Shown here piece after piece: positions 27,134-34,920 of a stretch of DNA of 64,000 nt. The notes under the pieces were generated by a model. The model was not told the origin of the DNA. It did no database searches and saw nothing but the letters and a program-made list of their open reading frames with translations. Each line of letters starts with the position of its first letter. Within the stretch, counting starts at the first letter, position 1. This DNA is from Geminicoccus harenae (GTDB lineage: Bacteria; Pseudomonadota; Alphaproteobacteria; Geminicoccales; Geminicoccaceae): contig NZ_JABGCL010000003.1 of NCBI RefSeq assembly GCF_019800005.1, forward strand, positions 216,393 to 280,392. Direction: 5' to 3'. The translations under genes were made by a program, and so were the position numbers.

Positions 27134-27496
27134 ATGAGCCGGCCGAAAGCGCAGGAGGCAAGATCGGAGCCGGCCGACCCCGGAGCCGCCGATCTGGAAT
27201 CAGCCAAGTCGGACCAGGCCGATGTCGCAGCGCTGGCCGCCCGGCTCGCGGCGATCCGGCGGGAGGTCGACCGCGACCCCGAGGCCCTGGCGGAACTCCT
27301 GCACGATCTCGGGGCGGACCTGCGGGACGTCGAGGTCGGCACCAGGCTGCCTGCCATGCTGGCACTGCTCGACGAGCTAGAGACCCTGGTCGAGCTGCTG
27401 GCCGAGCGGGGCACAGCGGCGGCGGAGGAGCTCGCCCGGCAGGACCGGCGGCGGCGGGCGCACGGCGCCTATCGTTCGCACACGGTACGGCCATGA
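27134..27496 (+). CDS. Small helical protein of unknown function, first gene of the fliO-fliP unit
   Basis: A 120-aa soluble, strongly helical and acidic protein without a recognised domain. Residues about 30-105 (AALAARLAAIRREVDRD; LAELLHDLGADLRDVEVGTR; LDELETLVELLAERG) could form a coiled coil, and the C-terminus is Arg-rich. ATG 27134 has AAGGA upstream. Its TGA overlaps the fliO ATG (ATGA), so it is translated with export-apparatus genes. A FlgN-like chaperone or small export accessory role is conceivable by position and size only. Confidence 0.6.
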   Translation: MSRPKAQEARSEPADPGAADLESAKSDQADVAALAARLAAIRREVDRDPEALAELLHDLGADLRDVEVGTRLPAMLALLDELETLVELLAERGTAAAEELARQDRRRRAHGAYRSHTVRP

Positions 27497-27819
27497 TCGA
27501 CCTCGGCCCCGACCCGCTCCGCATCGTCCTGGCCGTGCTGGTGGCAGCGCTCCTGCTGGCGGGCCTGCCCTTCCTCCTGCGCCGCCTGCCGGGGCGGCTG
27601 CCGGCACCCGCCGGGCCCATGTCCGGGCCGGCGATCGTGGCGCAGCGGGCGCTCGACCTCCGCCACCGGCTGCTGGTGATCCGCCACGGCGAGCGCGAGC
27701 ACCTGATCATCCTGGGCGGCAGCCTGCCGGTCGTGGTGGCAGGCGAGGGGTTCCCAGTGCCGGCGACAGCAGGAGTGACGGCCACGACCAGCCACGCCGG
27801 CCGGGACAGTGCGGCATGA
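27493..27819 (+). CDS. fliO: Putative flagellar biosynthesis protein FliO
   Basis: Short single-span membrane protein (108 aa), expected of FliO, which helps assemble the FliP pore. One N-terminal span (IVLAVLVAALLLAGLPFLL, residues about 11-29) precedes a basic linker and a small beta domain (ALDLRHRLLVIRHGEREHLI, then ILGGSLPVVVAGEG), the pattern of FliO cytoplasmic domains. Both ends overlap its neighbours by ATGA (27493 and 27816). FliO is poorly conserved, so the call rests on topology plus position directly before fliP. Confidence 0.75.
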   Translation: MIDLGPDPLRIVLAVLVAALLLAGLPFLLRRLPGRLPAPAGPMSGPAIVAQRALDLRHRLLVIRHGEREHLIILGGSLPVVVAGEGFPVPATAGVTATTSHAGRDSAA

Positions 27820-28550
27820 AAGCACGCTTCGTCATGCCGATCCTGCTGGCGGCTGGCCTGCTGCCATGGGCAGGCGCACCGGCTAGCGCTGCCGGCCTGA
27901 CCTTGGACCTGGGCGGCGGCTCCTATACGAGCCAGCTCGTCCAGATCGTGGCGCTGATCACGGTCCTGAGCCTGGCGCCCGGCATCCTGGTGATGGTGAC
28001 CTCGTTCACCCGGATCGTGATCGTGCTCTCCTTCCTACGCAGCGCGCTCGGCCTGCAGCAGACACCGCCCAACCCGGTCCTGATCGGACTCGCCCTGTTC
28101 CTCACGGCGTTCGTGATGGGGCCGACCTTCCAGCGGGCCTACGAGCAGGGGCTGGCACCCTATCTGGCCGAGGAGATCGACGAGGCCACCGCCTTCGAGC
28201 GGGCCAGCGCCCCGGTCCGGGCCTTCATGCTGACCCATACCCGCGAGAAGGACCTCGACCTGTTCCTGAACCTCTCGGGCGTGGCGCCCGAGACGGCCGA
28301 GGCGACGCCGCTGCGCACCCTCGTCCCGGCGTTCATGATCAGCGAATTGCGGCGCGCCTTCGAGATCGGCTTCCTGATCTTCATCCCGTTCCTGGTGATC
28401 GACCTGCTGATCGCGTCGGTGCTGATGTCGATGGGCATGATGATGCTGCCACCGGTGATGATCTCGCTGCCGATCAAGCTGATCTTCTTCGTCCTGGTGG
28501 ACGGCTGGTACCTGGTGGCAGGCAGCCTGGTGCAGAGCTTCGGCCCGTGA
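27816..28550 (+). CDS. fliP: Flagellar biosynthesis protein FliP (export gate)
   Basis: Core subunit of the FliPQR export pore (244 aa). It has a cleavable signal peptide (residues about 1-26), then the signature blocks VMVTSFTRIVIVLSFLR near residue 60, GLQQTPPNPVLIGLALFLTA, and FMISELRRAFEIGFLIFIPF with MSMGMMMLPPVMISLPIKLI toward the C-terminus, with about four membrane spans. It is away from fliQ, fliR and flhB, which are absent here. It converges on the DUF423 gene 44 bp downstream. Confidence 0.96.
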   Translation: MKARFVMPILLAAGLLPWAGAPASAAGLTLDLGGGSYTSQLVQIVALITVLSLAPGILVMVTSFTRIVIVLSFLRSALGLQQTPPNPVLIGLALFLTAFVMGPTFQRAYEQGLAPYLAEEIDEATAFERASAPVRAFMLTHTREKDLDLFLNLSGVAPETAEATPLRTLVPAFMISELRRAFEIGFLIFIPFLVIDLLIASVLMSMGMMMLPPVMISLPIKLIFFVLVDGWYLVAGSLVQSFGP

Positions 28551-28594
28551 CGGTGCGGGGCCTACATGTTCACCGGCTGCAGGCGGCCTCCGCT

Positions 28595-29020
28595 TCAAGC
28601 CGGCCTGGACCCTCGCAGGAGCGCCCAGGTGGCCATCAGCCAGCCGATGATCAGGCCGGTGCCGCCCAAGGGGGTGACGGCACCTAGCCAGGAGGGTGCT
28701 CCCAGCGCCAGCAGGACGAGCGTGCCGGCGAACAGCACGGCCGAGAGCAGCAGCACGGTAATGGCAGCCTGAAGCCTGGCCGCCAGCCGGCTCAGCGCCA
28801 GTGCGGCCAGGGCGTGCCACATCAGGTACTGGCTGGCGAGTGCCATCAGCTCGGCCCCGCGTGCATCCCCCGCCTCGCGAAAGGCATGCGCGCCCATGGC
28901 ACCGATCGCGACGGCCGCCCCTGCTGCCAGCGCGCTGCCGACCTGCAGCACCCGGTTGCCCGGCAGGACCGTGCCGTCCCTCGGACCGGGCGAACGCGTC
29001 TGGGTGAGGGGGCTCGGCAT
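28595..29020 (-). CDS. DUF423 family small membrane protein
   Basis: Inner-membrane protein (141 aa) of unknown function. It has four hydrophobic spans after an N-terminal leader; the family block is GAMGAHAFREA near residue 50, with YLMWHALAALALS and the C-terminal GAVTPLGGTGLIIGWLMATW. ATG 29020 has AAGG nine bases upstream; a longer reading from 29134 has no support. It is not linked to the flagellar cluster except by position. Confidence 0.88.
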   Translation of the reverse strand: MPSPLTQTRSPGPRDGTVLPGNRVLQVGSALAAGAAVAIGAMGAHAFREAGDARGAELMALASQYLMWHALAALALSRLAARLQAAITVLLLSAVLFAGTLVLLALGAPSWLGAVTPLGGTGLIIGWLMATWALLRGSRPA

Positions 29021-29335
29021 CGGGTGGACCTTCAGGCTGAACGGCAAGGCGGCATCGGCGGGTCGAGGGACATGCTCTGCGCCGTAGCGATGGGCCGGCG
29101 TCCTCTTGGTGGGCACGGCCGCAGGAAGCGGCAAGAGGGTGCGGCTCCGGCTGCGACAGCGTTGTCCGGCAGATCTGTCCTTTCCGGCATGCCGCCGCCG
29201 CTCCGGTCTCGTTCGGCCTTAGGTAGCAGATACACCCAACGCCTGAGTTGCTACGCAGGCCGCATGCTCAACCGGGAGAGTAAGCATGCTTGAGTGGACT
29301 TGGAGAGTGTCGGAAAGCGCCGCTAGGGTGGCGGC

Positions 29336-29926
29336 ATGCCTTGGTTATCCAAAAACACGATCGCCAGTGTTGTCACCGTCATTCCGGCTATCTACCTCGC
29401 ATTCGTCGGGGTTGATATGTGGGTCGGCCATCTCACGTTTTGGGATAATTTTAAGGAGAAGGTTCTGCCAATGCTGACGGCAGAGAATCTGGCTTGGGTG
29501 TGCTTCCTGGGCGGGATCCTCACGCTAGCTTGGATTAATTTCGGAGGGCAGATCAGGAATCTGCTCGGTTGGCCCGAGACGGAGCCAGGAACAACATCAG
29601 AAAGTATGACATCTGAATCTTCGACGAACGGAATCGGAGAAATCGAAGCTCCGAAGGATAAATCTGCCTCACATGACATAAGCTTGCAGGAGACGAAGCG
29701 GCAGATTAGCCACATTGCTATGGCGGCTTCTGATATTCTAATTGTTGCTCAGGGGGCAAGTCTACTCGCATCTTCGCCCAGTTTGCCTATCATCGTTGAG
29801 ATGAATGCCGACTTGAGTTCTTTACGCGCAAAATCGGAAGATGCTGAACATTATATACGACGACTAATCGAAATAGCGGGCTATTGGCCAACGAACATGG
29901 TGATCATACCATTTACTCAGCGCTAA
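29336..29926 (+). CDS. Hypothetical two-span membrane protein in the AT-rich island
   Basis: A 196-aa protein of unknown function. Two hydrophobic segments (residues about 10-26 and 52-69) bracket a short loop, followed by a Ser/Thr/Glu-rich linker (about 83-115) and a helical, polar C-terminal part to 180 (for example LSSLRAKSEDAEHYIRRLIE). Codons end far more often in A/T than in flanking genes, in line with recent transfer. The last 43 bases overlap the next frame (29884-30141), so the two could be one protein split by a frameshift. Confidence 0.5.
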   Translation: MPWLSKNTIASVVTVIPAIYLAFVGVDMWVGHLTFWDNFKEKVLPMLTAENLAWVCFLGGILTLAWINFGGQIRNLLGWPETEPGTTSESMTSESSTNGIGEIEAPKDKSASHDISLQETKRQISHIAMAASDILIVAQGASLLASSPSLPIIVEMNADLSSLRAKSEDAEHYIRRLIEIAGYWPTNMVIIPFTQR

Positions 29927-30141
29927 ATGGCGCTGACAATTTGGCAAGAATCTTCATTGAAAACGAATTGCGGCGTCGCCTTCAAAGCAAGACGGCGCGA
30001 CAGGTTCACGAGAGATACGTGGTAGAAGCATATCGGGTATCGTCTGCCACGAACTTTGTTCGTGGCGTGATTGAGGATAAAGGGCAGCGCCTCACTGAGT
30101 TGAACGGATTGCTGAGCAGTATAGCTACTCCTCAAGAGTAA
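29884..30141 (+). CDS. Hypothetical small protein, possibly the frameshifted end of the preceding gene
   Basis: An 85-codon frame starting at TTG 29884, overlapping the 196-aa gene by 43 bases in the -1 frame relation. It has no clear ribosome site. Predicted helical and polar (NELRRRLQSKTARQVHERYV; VRGVIEDKGQRLTELNGLL). No domain recognised. Two readings are possible: an independent overlapping gene or the C-terminal part of the upstream protein after a natural or sequencing frameshift. Confidence 0.35.
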   Translation: MANEHGDHTIYSALNGADNLARIFIENELRRRLQSKTARQVHERYVVEAYRVSSATNFVRGVIEDKGQRLTELNGLLSSIATPQE

Positions 30142-30283
30142 GACTCTTGCATCCAATTGCCTTCAAGCACTGAACAAAGAAAACGGCTGAGAATCCGCCG
30201 CGACTGACCTTGTTTCGCAGATTTCGGCTATTCTCATTCACGCCTGCCTCAATCAGTTTCTCCGCTAGCTGGTCATAGGTCAT
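30125..30283 (-). pseudogene. 5'-truncated DUF6471 gene at the island edge
   Basis: A 52-codon frame (MTYDQLAEKLIEAGVNENSR start, then NLRNKVSRGGFSAVFFVQCL, ending KSLTLEE) matches the core of DUF6471 proteins. That family normally has about 15-20 more residues before this block (a helix ending near Y-x-x-L-A). Here the in-frame stop of the zinc-ribbon gene lies 15 bases upstream of the ATG, so the missing part was cut at the island junction or the short form is translated by coupling. Function of the domain is unknown. It ends in a 17-bp convergent overlap with the 85-codon frame. Confidence 0.6.
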
Positions 30284-30298
30284 GTTTCGCCGCGGGCC

Positions 30299-31486
30299 TC
30301 AGAAGCCGCGCAGGATCTGGTCGATGATGCCGCCGTCCTGGAGGAGCGCGAACACGATCACCAGGATCAGGGCGGCGAGGGCGGCGGCTACCGTGATCTT
30401 GACCCAGGACCAGGGCCGCTCGCCCTGGACCTGGCCGGTGCGGGCGTTGACCAGGAAGCGGTAGGGCCGGCCCCGGTAGCGGTAGGCGGCGATCCAGACC
30501 GGCAACAGCACGTGCTTGAAGGTGACGTCGGCATGGCGGGTCTCGACATGGTCGATCCGCTGCACGTCGCCGCCGATCGCCCGGGCGACGTCCTGGCGGA
30601 TCACCCCGTCCATCTTGACCCGGGCCTGGTCGAAGCCGGCGGACAGGTCGATGCCATAGGCCTCAGCCTGGAATCCCGCGAGATATTCCTGGCGGTAGAA
30701 GCGCAGGTCCTGCAGGTCCCAGGGCTCCAGGCGATCCACCATCGCGACCGGGAGGCTCTCGGAGGCCGGGACCAGCACGTCGTCGAAGTCACGCGCCACC
30801 TGGCCTGCGGCCGGGCGCCAGCGGATCCGGGTCACCGGCTGCTGGACCTGGCGGACATTGCCCTTGGCGTCGCGCACCGCCACCCATTCCATCGTGGTGT
30901 AGCGGTCGCCGCGCTGGCCGCGATAGGTCGAGCGGGTGGCGCTGTCATAGGTCCAGTAGGGCAGGTAGATCCCGCTCAGCCGCTCGCGCCGCTCCGATCG
31001 CTGCTTCAGGTCCGAGGGCGCGAACCACCGGCCCCTGAGCCAGCGGTCGAAGGCCGCCTCGGCGCCGCGACGGTCGATGCCGAACGGCAGGAGCCCGGAC
31101 GGCTTGATGTGCCGGTTGACCCCGGTATCGGTGACCGTGGCCGAGCCGCAGAACGGGCAGGCGCCGCTGAACCGGTCGCCCTCGAAGCTGAACTCGGCAG
31201 CACAGGCGTCACACTTGACGGTGCGCGTTTCCTCGATGTCGCGCTGGTCGGCGAGCCGGCCGAGCCAGGCATGGAAGTCGAGCTCGCGCAGCGAGCCGGG
31301 CTTCTCGACCTCCTCGATCCGGTTCTCGTGGCCGCAGAACCCGCAGACCATCACCTGCGTGCCGGGCTTGAAGGTCAGGAACGCGCCGCACTGGCTGCAC
31401 GGGAACCTTCGGTCGCCCGTCGTCGGCGCTGCCTCGGGCGCACCGCCCGATCCGGCGGCGGCCCGTTCCCCCCAGGGTCCCTGCAT
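30299..31486 (-). CDS. Double zinc-ribbon membrane protein (YdjG-like) of the XpaC-TelA operon
   Basis: A 395-aa protein with two treble-clef/zinc-ribbon motifs: CSQC-x15-CGFC-type (residues about 30-51) and CDAC-x16-CPFC (about 92-115). A long middle part follows (IYLPYWTYDSATRSTYRGQR near 170; VLLPVWIAAYRYRGRPYRF near 330), with one membrane span close to the C-terminus (about 363-383), so most of it faces the cytoplasm. The architecture matches YdjG-type proteins that accompany SPFH and PspA genes in Bacillus. It is the last gene of the xpaC-telA-SPFH operon, three bases after the SPFH gene. Confidence 0.75.
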   Translation of the reverse strand: MQGPWGERAAAGSGGAPEAAPTTGDRRFPCSQCGAFLTFKPGTQVMVCGFCGHENRIEEVEKPGSLRELDFHAWLGRLADQRDIEETRTVKCDACAAEFSFEGDRFSGACPFCGSATVTDTGVNRHIKPSGLLPFGIDRRGAEAAFDRWLRGRWFAPSDLKQRSERRERLSGIYLPYWTYDSATRSTYRGQRGDRYTTMEWVAVRDAKGNVRQVQQPVTRIRWRPAAGQVARDFDDVLVPASESLPVAMVDRLEPWDLQDLRFYRQEYLAGFQAEAYGIDLSAGFDQARVKMDGVIRQDVARAIGGDVQRIDHVETRHADVTFKHVLLPVWIAAYRYRGRPYRFLVNARTGQVQGERPWSWVKITVAAALAALILVIVFALLQDGGIIDQILRGF

Positions 31487-31489
31487 CGA

Positions 31490-32599
31490 TCAGCCGGGCG
31501 GCAGGGGCGGGGGCTGGTCGGCGAACAGCTCGGCCAGGTCCGGCCGCTCACTCGCCCTGGCCCAGTCAGCCATCCCGGCGGTCCAGACCATGCTGTCCCG
31601 GCCGAGCTTGCCCTCGGTGACCAGCCGGCGCAGCGCCGTGCCGTCGAAGGGGCCCTGCGCAGCACCGGCGATTGCCACGTGATAGTTCAGCGCCCGGGGC
31701 AAGGGCGGCGGCGTGGCGCTGGCCGCCGACTGGGCAGCGGCGCCGGTAGCACCGAAGGCGCCCGCCACCTGCTGCGCCATGGCCATGCCCGCACCCAGGC
31801 CGATCCCGGCACCGAGTGCCCCGTCCGTGCCGCCCTCGCCCAGCGCCTCCGCCGCCTGGAAGCGGGTGTAGCGGTCCAGGTCGCCGATCACACCCATCGA
31901 GCTGCGCTTGTCCAGCGCCTGCTCGACGGCAGGCGGCAGGGACACGTTCTCCACCAGGAGCTGGAGGAGGTCGATGCCGTAGGACTCGCGGACCAGGGGT
32001 GCCGTGCGCTCGGTGACGAACCGGCCGAGCTTCTCGTAGTTCGCAGCCAGGTCCAGGACCGGCACGCCGCTGGTGGCCAGCCCCTCGGCCATCTTCGCCA
32101 CGATCAGGTTGCGCAGCTGGTTGGAGATTTCCTCGGTGGTGAAGTGGCCGTCCGTGCCGACCACCTCGCGCAGGAACAAGGGCGCGTCCGCCACCTTCAG
32201 CGTGTAGGAGCCAAACGCACGCAGCCGAATCGGCCCGAACTCCGGGTCGCGCAGCATGATCGGGTTGCGCGTGCCCCATTTCAGGTCGGTGAAGCGCCGG
32301 GTCGAGACGAAGTAGACGTCGGCCTTGAACGGCGAGTTGAAGCCGTGGTCCCAGTGCCGGATGGTAGTGAGCACCGGCAGGTTGCGGGTTTCCAGGGAGT
32401 AGAGCCCGGGCGGGAACACGTCCGCAAGCTGACCCTCGCTGACGAAGATCGCGACCTGGCCCTCGCGCACCGTCAGCTTGGCCCCCTGCTTGATCGCGTC
32501 CTGCCAGCGCTCGAACCGCCAGACCAGCGTGTCGGAGCTGTCATCCTTCCAGTCGATGACGTCGACGAACTCGCCGGTCAGGCGCTCCCAGAGCGACAT
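31490..32599 (-). CDS. SPFH-domain protein (YdjI-like) with C-terminal GYF_2 domain
   Basis: A 369-aa cytoplasmic membrane-associated scaffold. The SPFH domain covers residues about 20-250 (GAKLTVREGQVAIFVSEGQL; FPPGLYSLETRNLPVLTTI; RFTDLKWGTRNPIMLRD; ISNQLRNLIVAKMAEGLA), and the C-terminal 60 residues form a GYF_2/DUF4339-type domain (YHVAIAGAAQGPFDGTALRR; VWTAGMADWARASERPDL) ending PPPLPPG. There is no N-terminal membrane anchor, as in the YdjI/'virion core' branch. It lies between TelA (3 bp) and the zinc-ribbon protein, which implies joint action at the membrane. Confidence 0.82.
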   Translation of the reverse strand: MSLWERLTGEFVDVIDWKDDSSDTLVWRFERWQDAIKQGAKLTVREGQVAIFVSEGQLADVFPPGLYSLETRNLPVLTTIRHWDHGFNSPFKADVYFVSTRRFTDLKWGTRNPIMLRDPEFGPIRLRAFGSYTLKVADAPLFLREVVGTDGHFTTEEISNQLRNLIVAKMAEGLATSGVPVLDLAANYEKLGRFVTERTAPLVRESYGIDLLQLLVENVSLPPAVEQALDKRSSMGVIGDLDRYTRFQAAEALGEGGTDGALGAGIGLGAGMAMAQQVAGAFGATGAAAQSAASATPPPLPRALNYHVAIAGAAQGPFDGTALRRLVTEGKLGRDSMVWTAGMADWARASERPDLAELFADQPPPLPPG

Positions 32600-32602
32600 G
32601 GC

Positions 32603-33910
32603 TCAGCTCCTCCAGGCGGGCTGGCCGGGACCGCCGGTGGTCCGCGCGGCCGAGGCGGCGCGCAGCACCTGCTTCAGCTCGTTCTCACACGCGATCAGGC
32701 GCTTTTCGGCATCGGCCCGCTTGATCTTGCCCTCGTCCGCAATGCGCAGGCTGTCCTGGATGGTTTCGATCAGGGCGCGATTGGCCTTCTCGACCACCGA
32801 GATGTCGAACACGCCGCGCTCGATCTGCTCGCGGACCATGGCGTTCGCGTCCTTCAGGTTCTTCGCGTTCGCCTCGAGCAGCTGGTTGGTCAGGTCGGTC
32901 GCCTCCTTCAGCGTCTTGGCGGCCTGGCTCGAGCGGTAGATCGTGATCGCCTGGGCGAGCTGGGTCTTCCAGAGCGGGATGGTGTTGGCGAGCGTGCTGG
33001 TGATCTTGGTGATCAGGCCCTTGTCGTTCTCCTGGACCAGCCGGATCGACGGCAGGGCCTGCATGGTGACCTGGCGGGTCAGCTTCAGGTCGTGGACGCG
33101 CCGCTCCAGGTCATCCCGGGCACTGCGCAGGTCGCGCAGCTGCTGGGCGGCCAGCACGTCGTCGGACTGCTCGGCCGCGCGGGTCAGGGCCGGGATCTGC
33201 TCCGCGTCAATCTTGCGCAGCATCTCCTCGCCGGCACCGATATAGAGCGCCAGCTGGTGGAAGTAGGACAGGGTCGCGTCGTAGAGCCGGTCGAGCTTCT
33301 CGACATCGACCATCAGGGTGTTCTTGTGCTTGTTCAGGCTGTCGCCGATCGTCTCGATCTGGCCGCGGACTTCCTGGTACTTCTGGACGAACTTGTGGAC
33401 GGGCTCGGTGGCGCCCAGCATCCGCTTGATCCAGCCAGGCTTCTTCACGTCCTTCAGGTCGCTGGTGTCGAAGCCCTTGAGGGTCAGCAGCATGCGCGAC
33501 AGCGCGTCGCCGGCCGGGCCGGCATCCTTGTTGCGCACACCCTCCAGCATCTGCTCGCTGATGTTGGTCAGCTCGCCCTGCGCCCGGGCACCGAACAGGA
33601 CCACGGAGTTGCTGTCGCCCAGATCGATCTCGCTCAGGAGCTGCTCGATCTTGGCCCGCTGCTCCGGGGCCATCGCCGTGATCGCCTCGATCTCCGCGCT
33701 GGTGGCGGTGAGGCCGGGGGAGGTGGACTGGGCGGTGGCGTTGGGCTGGGCCGGTGCCAGCGGCGCCGCCTCGCGCAGCGGCGCCGGCATCGGCCGGGCG
33801 ATGCCCGGCTCCACCGGGCCGGGGCGGGCTGCCACAGGCGTGGCCACCGGTGCCGGCTCGTCGCTCCAGGTGGGCTGCGGCGGCGGGGAGGTCCTGGACG
33901 GCTCGTTCAT
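32603..33910 (-). CDS. TelA/KlaA-family toxic anion resistance protein
   Basis: Cytoplasmic, all-helical protein (435 aa) of the TelA family, named for tellurite resistance but generally linked to envelope stress. After a Pro/Ala-rich first 65 residues, the family blocks appear: VVLFGARAQGELTNISEQML near 105, KPGWIKRMLGATEPVHKFVQ near 160, NTLMVDVEKLDRLYDATLSY near 195, VTMQALPSIRLVQENDKGL and LANTIPLWKTQLAQAITIYR. It is downstream of xpaC and upstream of the SPFH gene; the xpaC-telA pairing also occurs in Bacillus (xpaC-yaaN). Confidence 0.9.
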   Translation of the reverse strand: MNEPSRTSPPPQPTWSDEPAPVATPVAARPGPVEPGIARPMPAPLREAAPLAPAQPNATAQSTSPGLTATSAEIEAITAMAPEQRAKIEQLLSEIDLGDSNSVVLFGARAQGELTNISEQMLEGVRNKDAGPAGDALSRMLLTLKGFDTSDLKDVKKPGWIKRMLGATEPVHKFVQKYQEVRGQIETIGDSLNKHKNTLMVDVEKLDRLYDATLSYFHQLALYIGAGEEMLRKIDAEQIPALTRAAEQSDDVLAAQQLRDLRSARDDLERRVHDLKLTRQVTMQALPSIRLVQENDKGLITKITSTLANTIPLWKTQLAQAITIYRSSQAAKTLKEATDLTNQLLEANAKNLKDANAMVREQIERGVFDISVVEKANRALIETIQDSLRIADEGKIKRADAEKRLIACENELKQVLRAASAARTTGGPGQPAWRS

Positions 33911-34023
33911 CGGGGCGTTCCTCCCTGAACAGGATGATGGGATCGGTCGCCGGCGAGAGCCGGCGGGCAGGAAATATCAACTGCGACGGCCTGGCGGGAG
34001 CCGGACGGCATCCGTGCCAGCCG

Positions 34024-34920
34024 TCATCCGTGGATGCCCTCGCTCTTCAGGCGCCGGGTCAGCACTTCCAGCTGGACGTCCAGGTCGAGCGCGTCGGCGG
34101 CCAGCAGCTTCTGCTGCTGTTCGGTCATCGCCGCCTCCATGGCGTCCAGGGCCACGGTGAACTTGCGCTCGATCGCGGGGTCGGCGCCGTCCAGGCCGGA
34201 GCTGGCGAAGCGGCGGGCAATGCCCAGGGTCTCGTCCAGATAGAGGTTCAGCACCTTGCGCGCCCGGTTGAACGTGTCGGGCTGGCGCTCGATCGTGTCG
34301 ACCAGCCCCTGGGCCCGCTGCACCACCCGCGACAGGCGCTGGGTGAGGGCCTGCGAGCGGATGCGGCGCCGGATCTGGTCCAGCTCGGTGATTCGGGCGG
34401 ATGCGGCGTCCAGGGCCTGGCGGAACAGGTCGGTGTCGATACCGTCCACGCTGGCGGCACGCTTCTCGCCGCGCGGGTCGAACCCGTACATCAGCAGGGT
34501 GGCGAAGCCCGCACCCAGGCCGAACGCGATCCCGGACAGGAAGTCGTGCCCGGCGCCGGCAAAGGCCAGCGTGAAGGCGGCGAGGCTCAGGGAGGCTGCC
34601 CCCAGGAGCTTGCGCGGCAGGCTCGGCGCGCGGGCGACCTTGAGTGCCCGGAACGCCCGCTCGGCCCGGCGGCCGGAACGGATCAGGCCGGCCCCGCCGA
34701 TCACCAGCGCTGCCGCCAGCACGTCCACCAGTACGGCATCCGCCCGGCCCCGGCTCAGCGCCACCAGGGCACCCAGGATCGGCCAGAGCGCGAACAGATA
34801 GAGGACCAGCCCCTCGAACCGCCCTTCCAGGCGCGAGCGGGCTTCCGGGATCCAGCGCTGGGGCGGCGCATAGCCGCCCAATATGTCGCTGCCGGGACCG
34901 GCCGGCCGGTCAGAACGCAT
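34024..34920 (-). CDS. XpaC-like membrane protein
   Basis: A 298-aa protein of the XpaC family (named from 5-bromo-4-chloroindolyl phosphate hydrolysis; real function unknown). It has two pairs of hydrophobic segments (GLVLYLFALWPILGALVALS and VLVDVLAAALVIGGAGLI; then AASLSLAAFTLAFAG and IAFGLGAGFATLLMYGF), followed by a cytoplasmic helical domain from about residue 170 (FRQALDAASARITELDQIRR; YLDETLGIARRFASSG; LTRRLKSEGIHG at the end). It heads the operon with telA, the SPFH and the zinc-ribbon genes, and its start overlaps a tiny lipoprotein-like frame. Confidence 0.75.
   Translation of the reverse strand: MRSDRPAGPGSDILGGYAPPQRWIPEARSRLEGRFEGLVLYLFALWPILGALVALSRGRADAVLVDVLAAALVIGGAGLIRSGRRAERAFRALKVARAPSLPRKLLGAASLSLAAFTLAFAGAGHDFLSGIAFGLGAGFATLLMYGFDPRGEKRAASVDGIDTDLFRQALDAASARITELDQIRRRIRSQALTQRLSRVVQRAQGLVDTIERQPDTFNRARKVLNLYLDETLGIARRFASSGLDGADPAIERKFTVALDAMEAAMTEQQQKLLAADALDLDVQLEVLTRRLKSEGIHG

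Larger units (their letters stand above)
29236..30290. other. AT-rich island with signs of transfer
   Basis: About 1 kb between the DUF423 gene and the zinc-ribbon gene is clearly lower in GC than its surroundings (a 60-base line at 29701 counts 29 G+C, about 48%) and uses A/T-ending codons. It holds two small plus-strand genes and a truncated minus-strand DUF6471 gene at its right edge. The left boundary is somewhere in 29220-29290. I see no tRNA, direct repeat or integrase. The stretch 29021-29335 contains no gene. Confidence 0.6.

Noticed and set aside
30512..33928. Open frame of 1138 codons on the plus strand
   Set aside because: It runs antisense through the zinc-ribbon, SPFH and TelA genes, which have recognisable domains on the minus strand. 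Long antisense frames are expected when third positions are mostly G/C.
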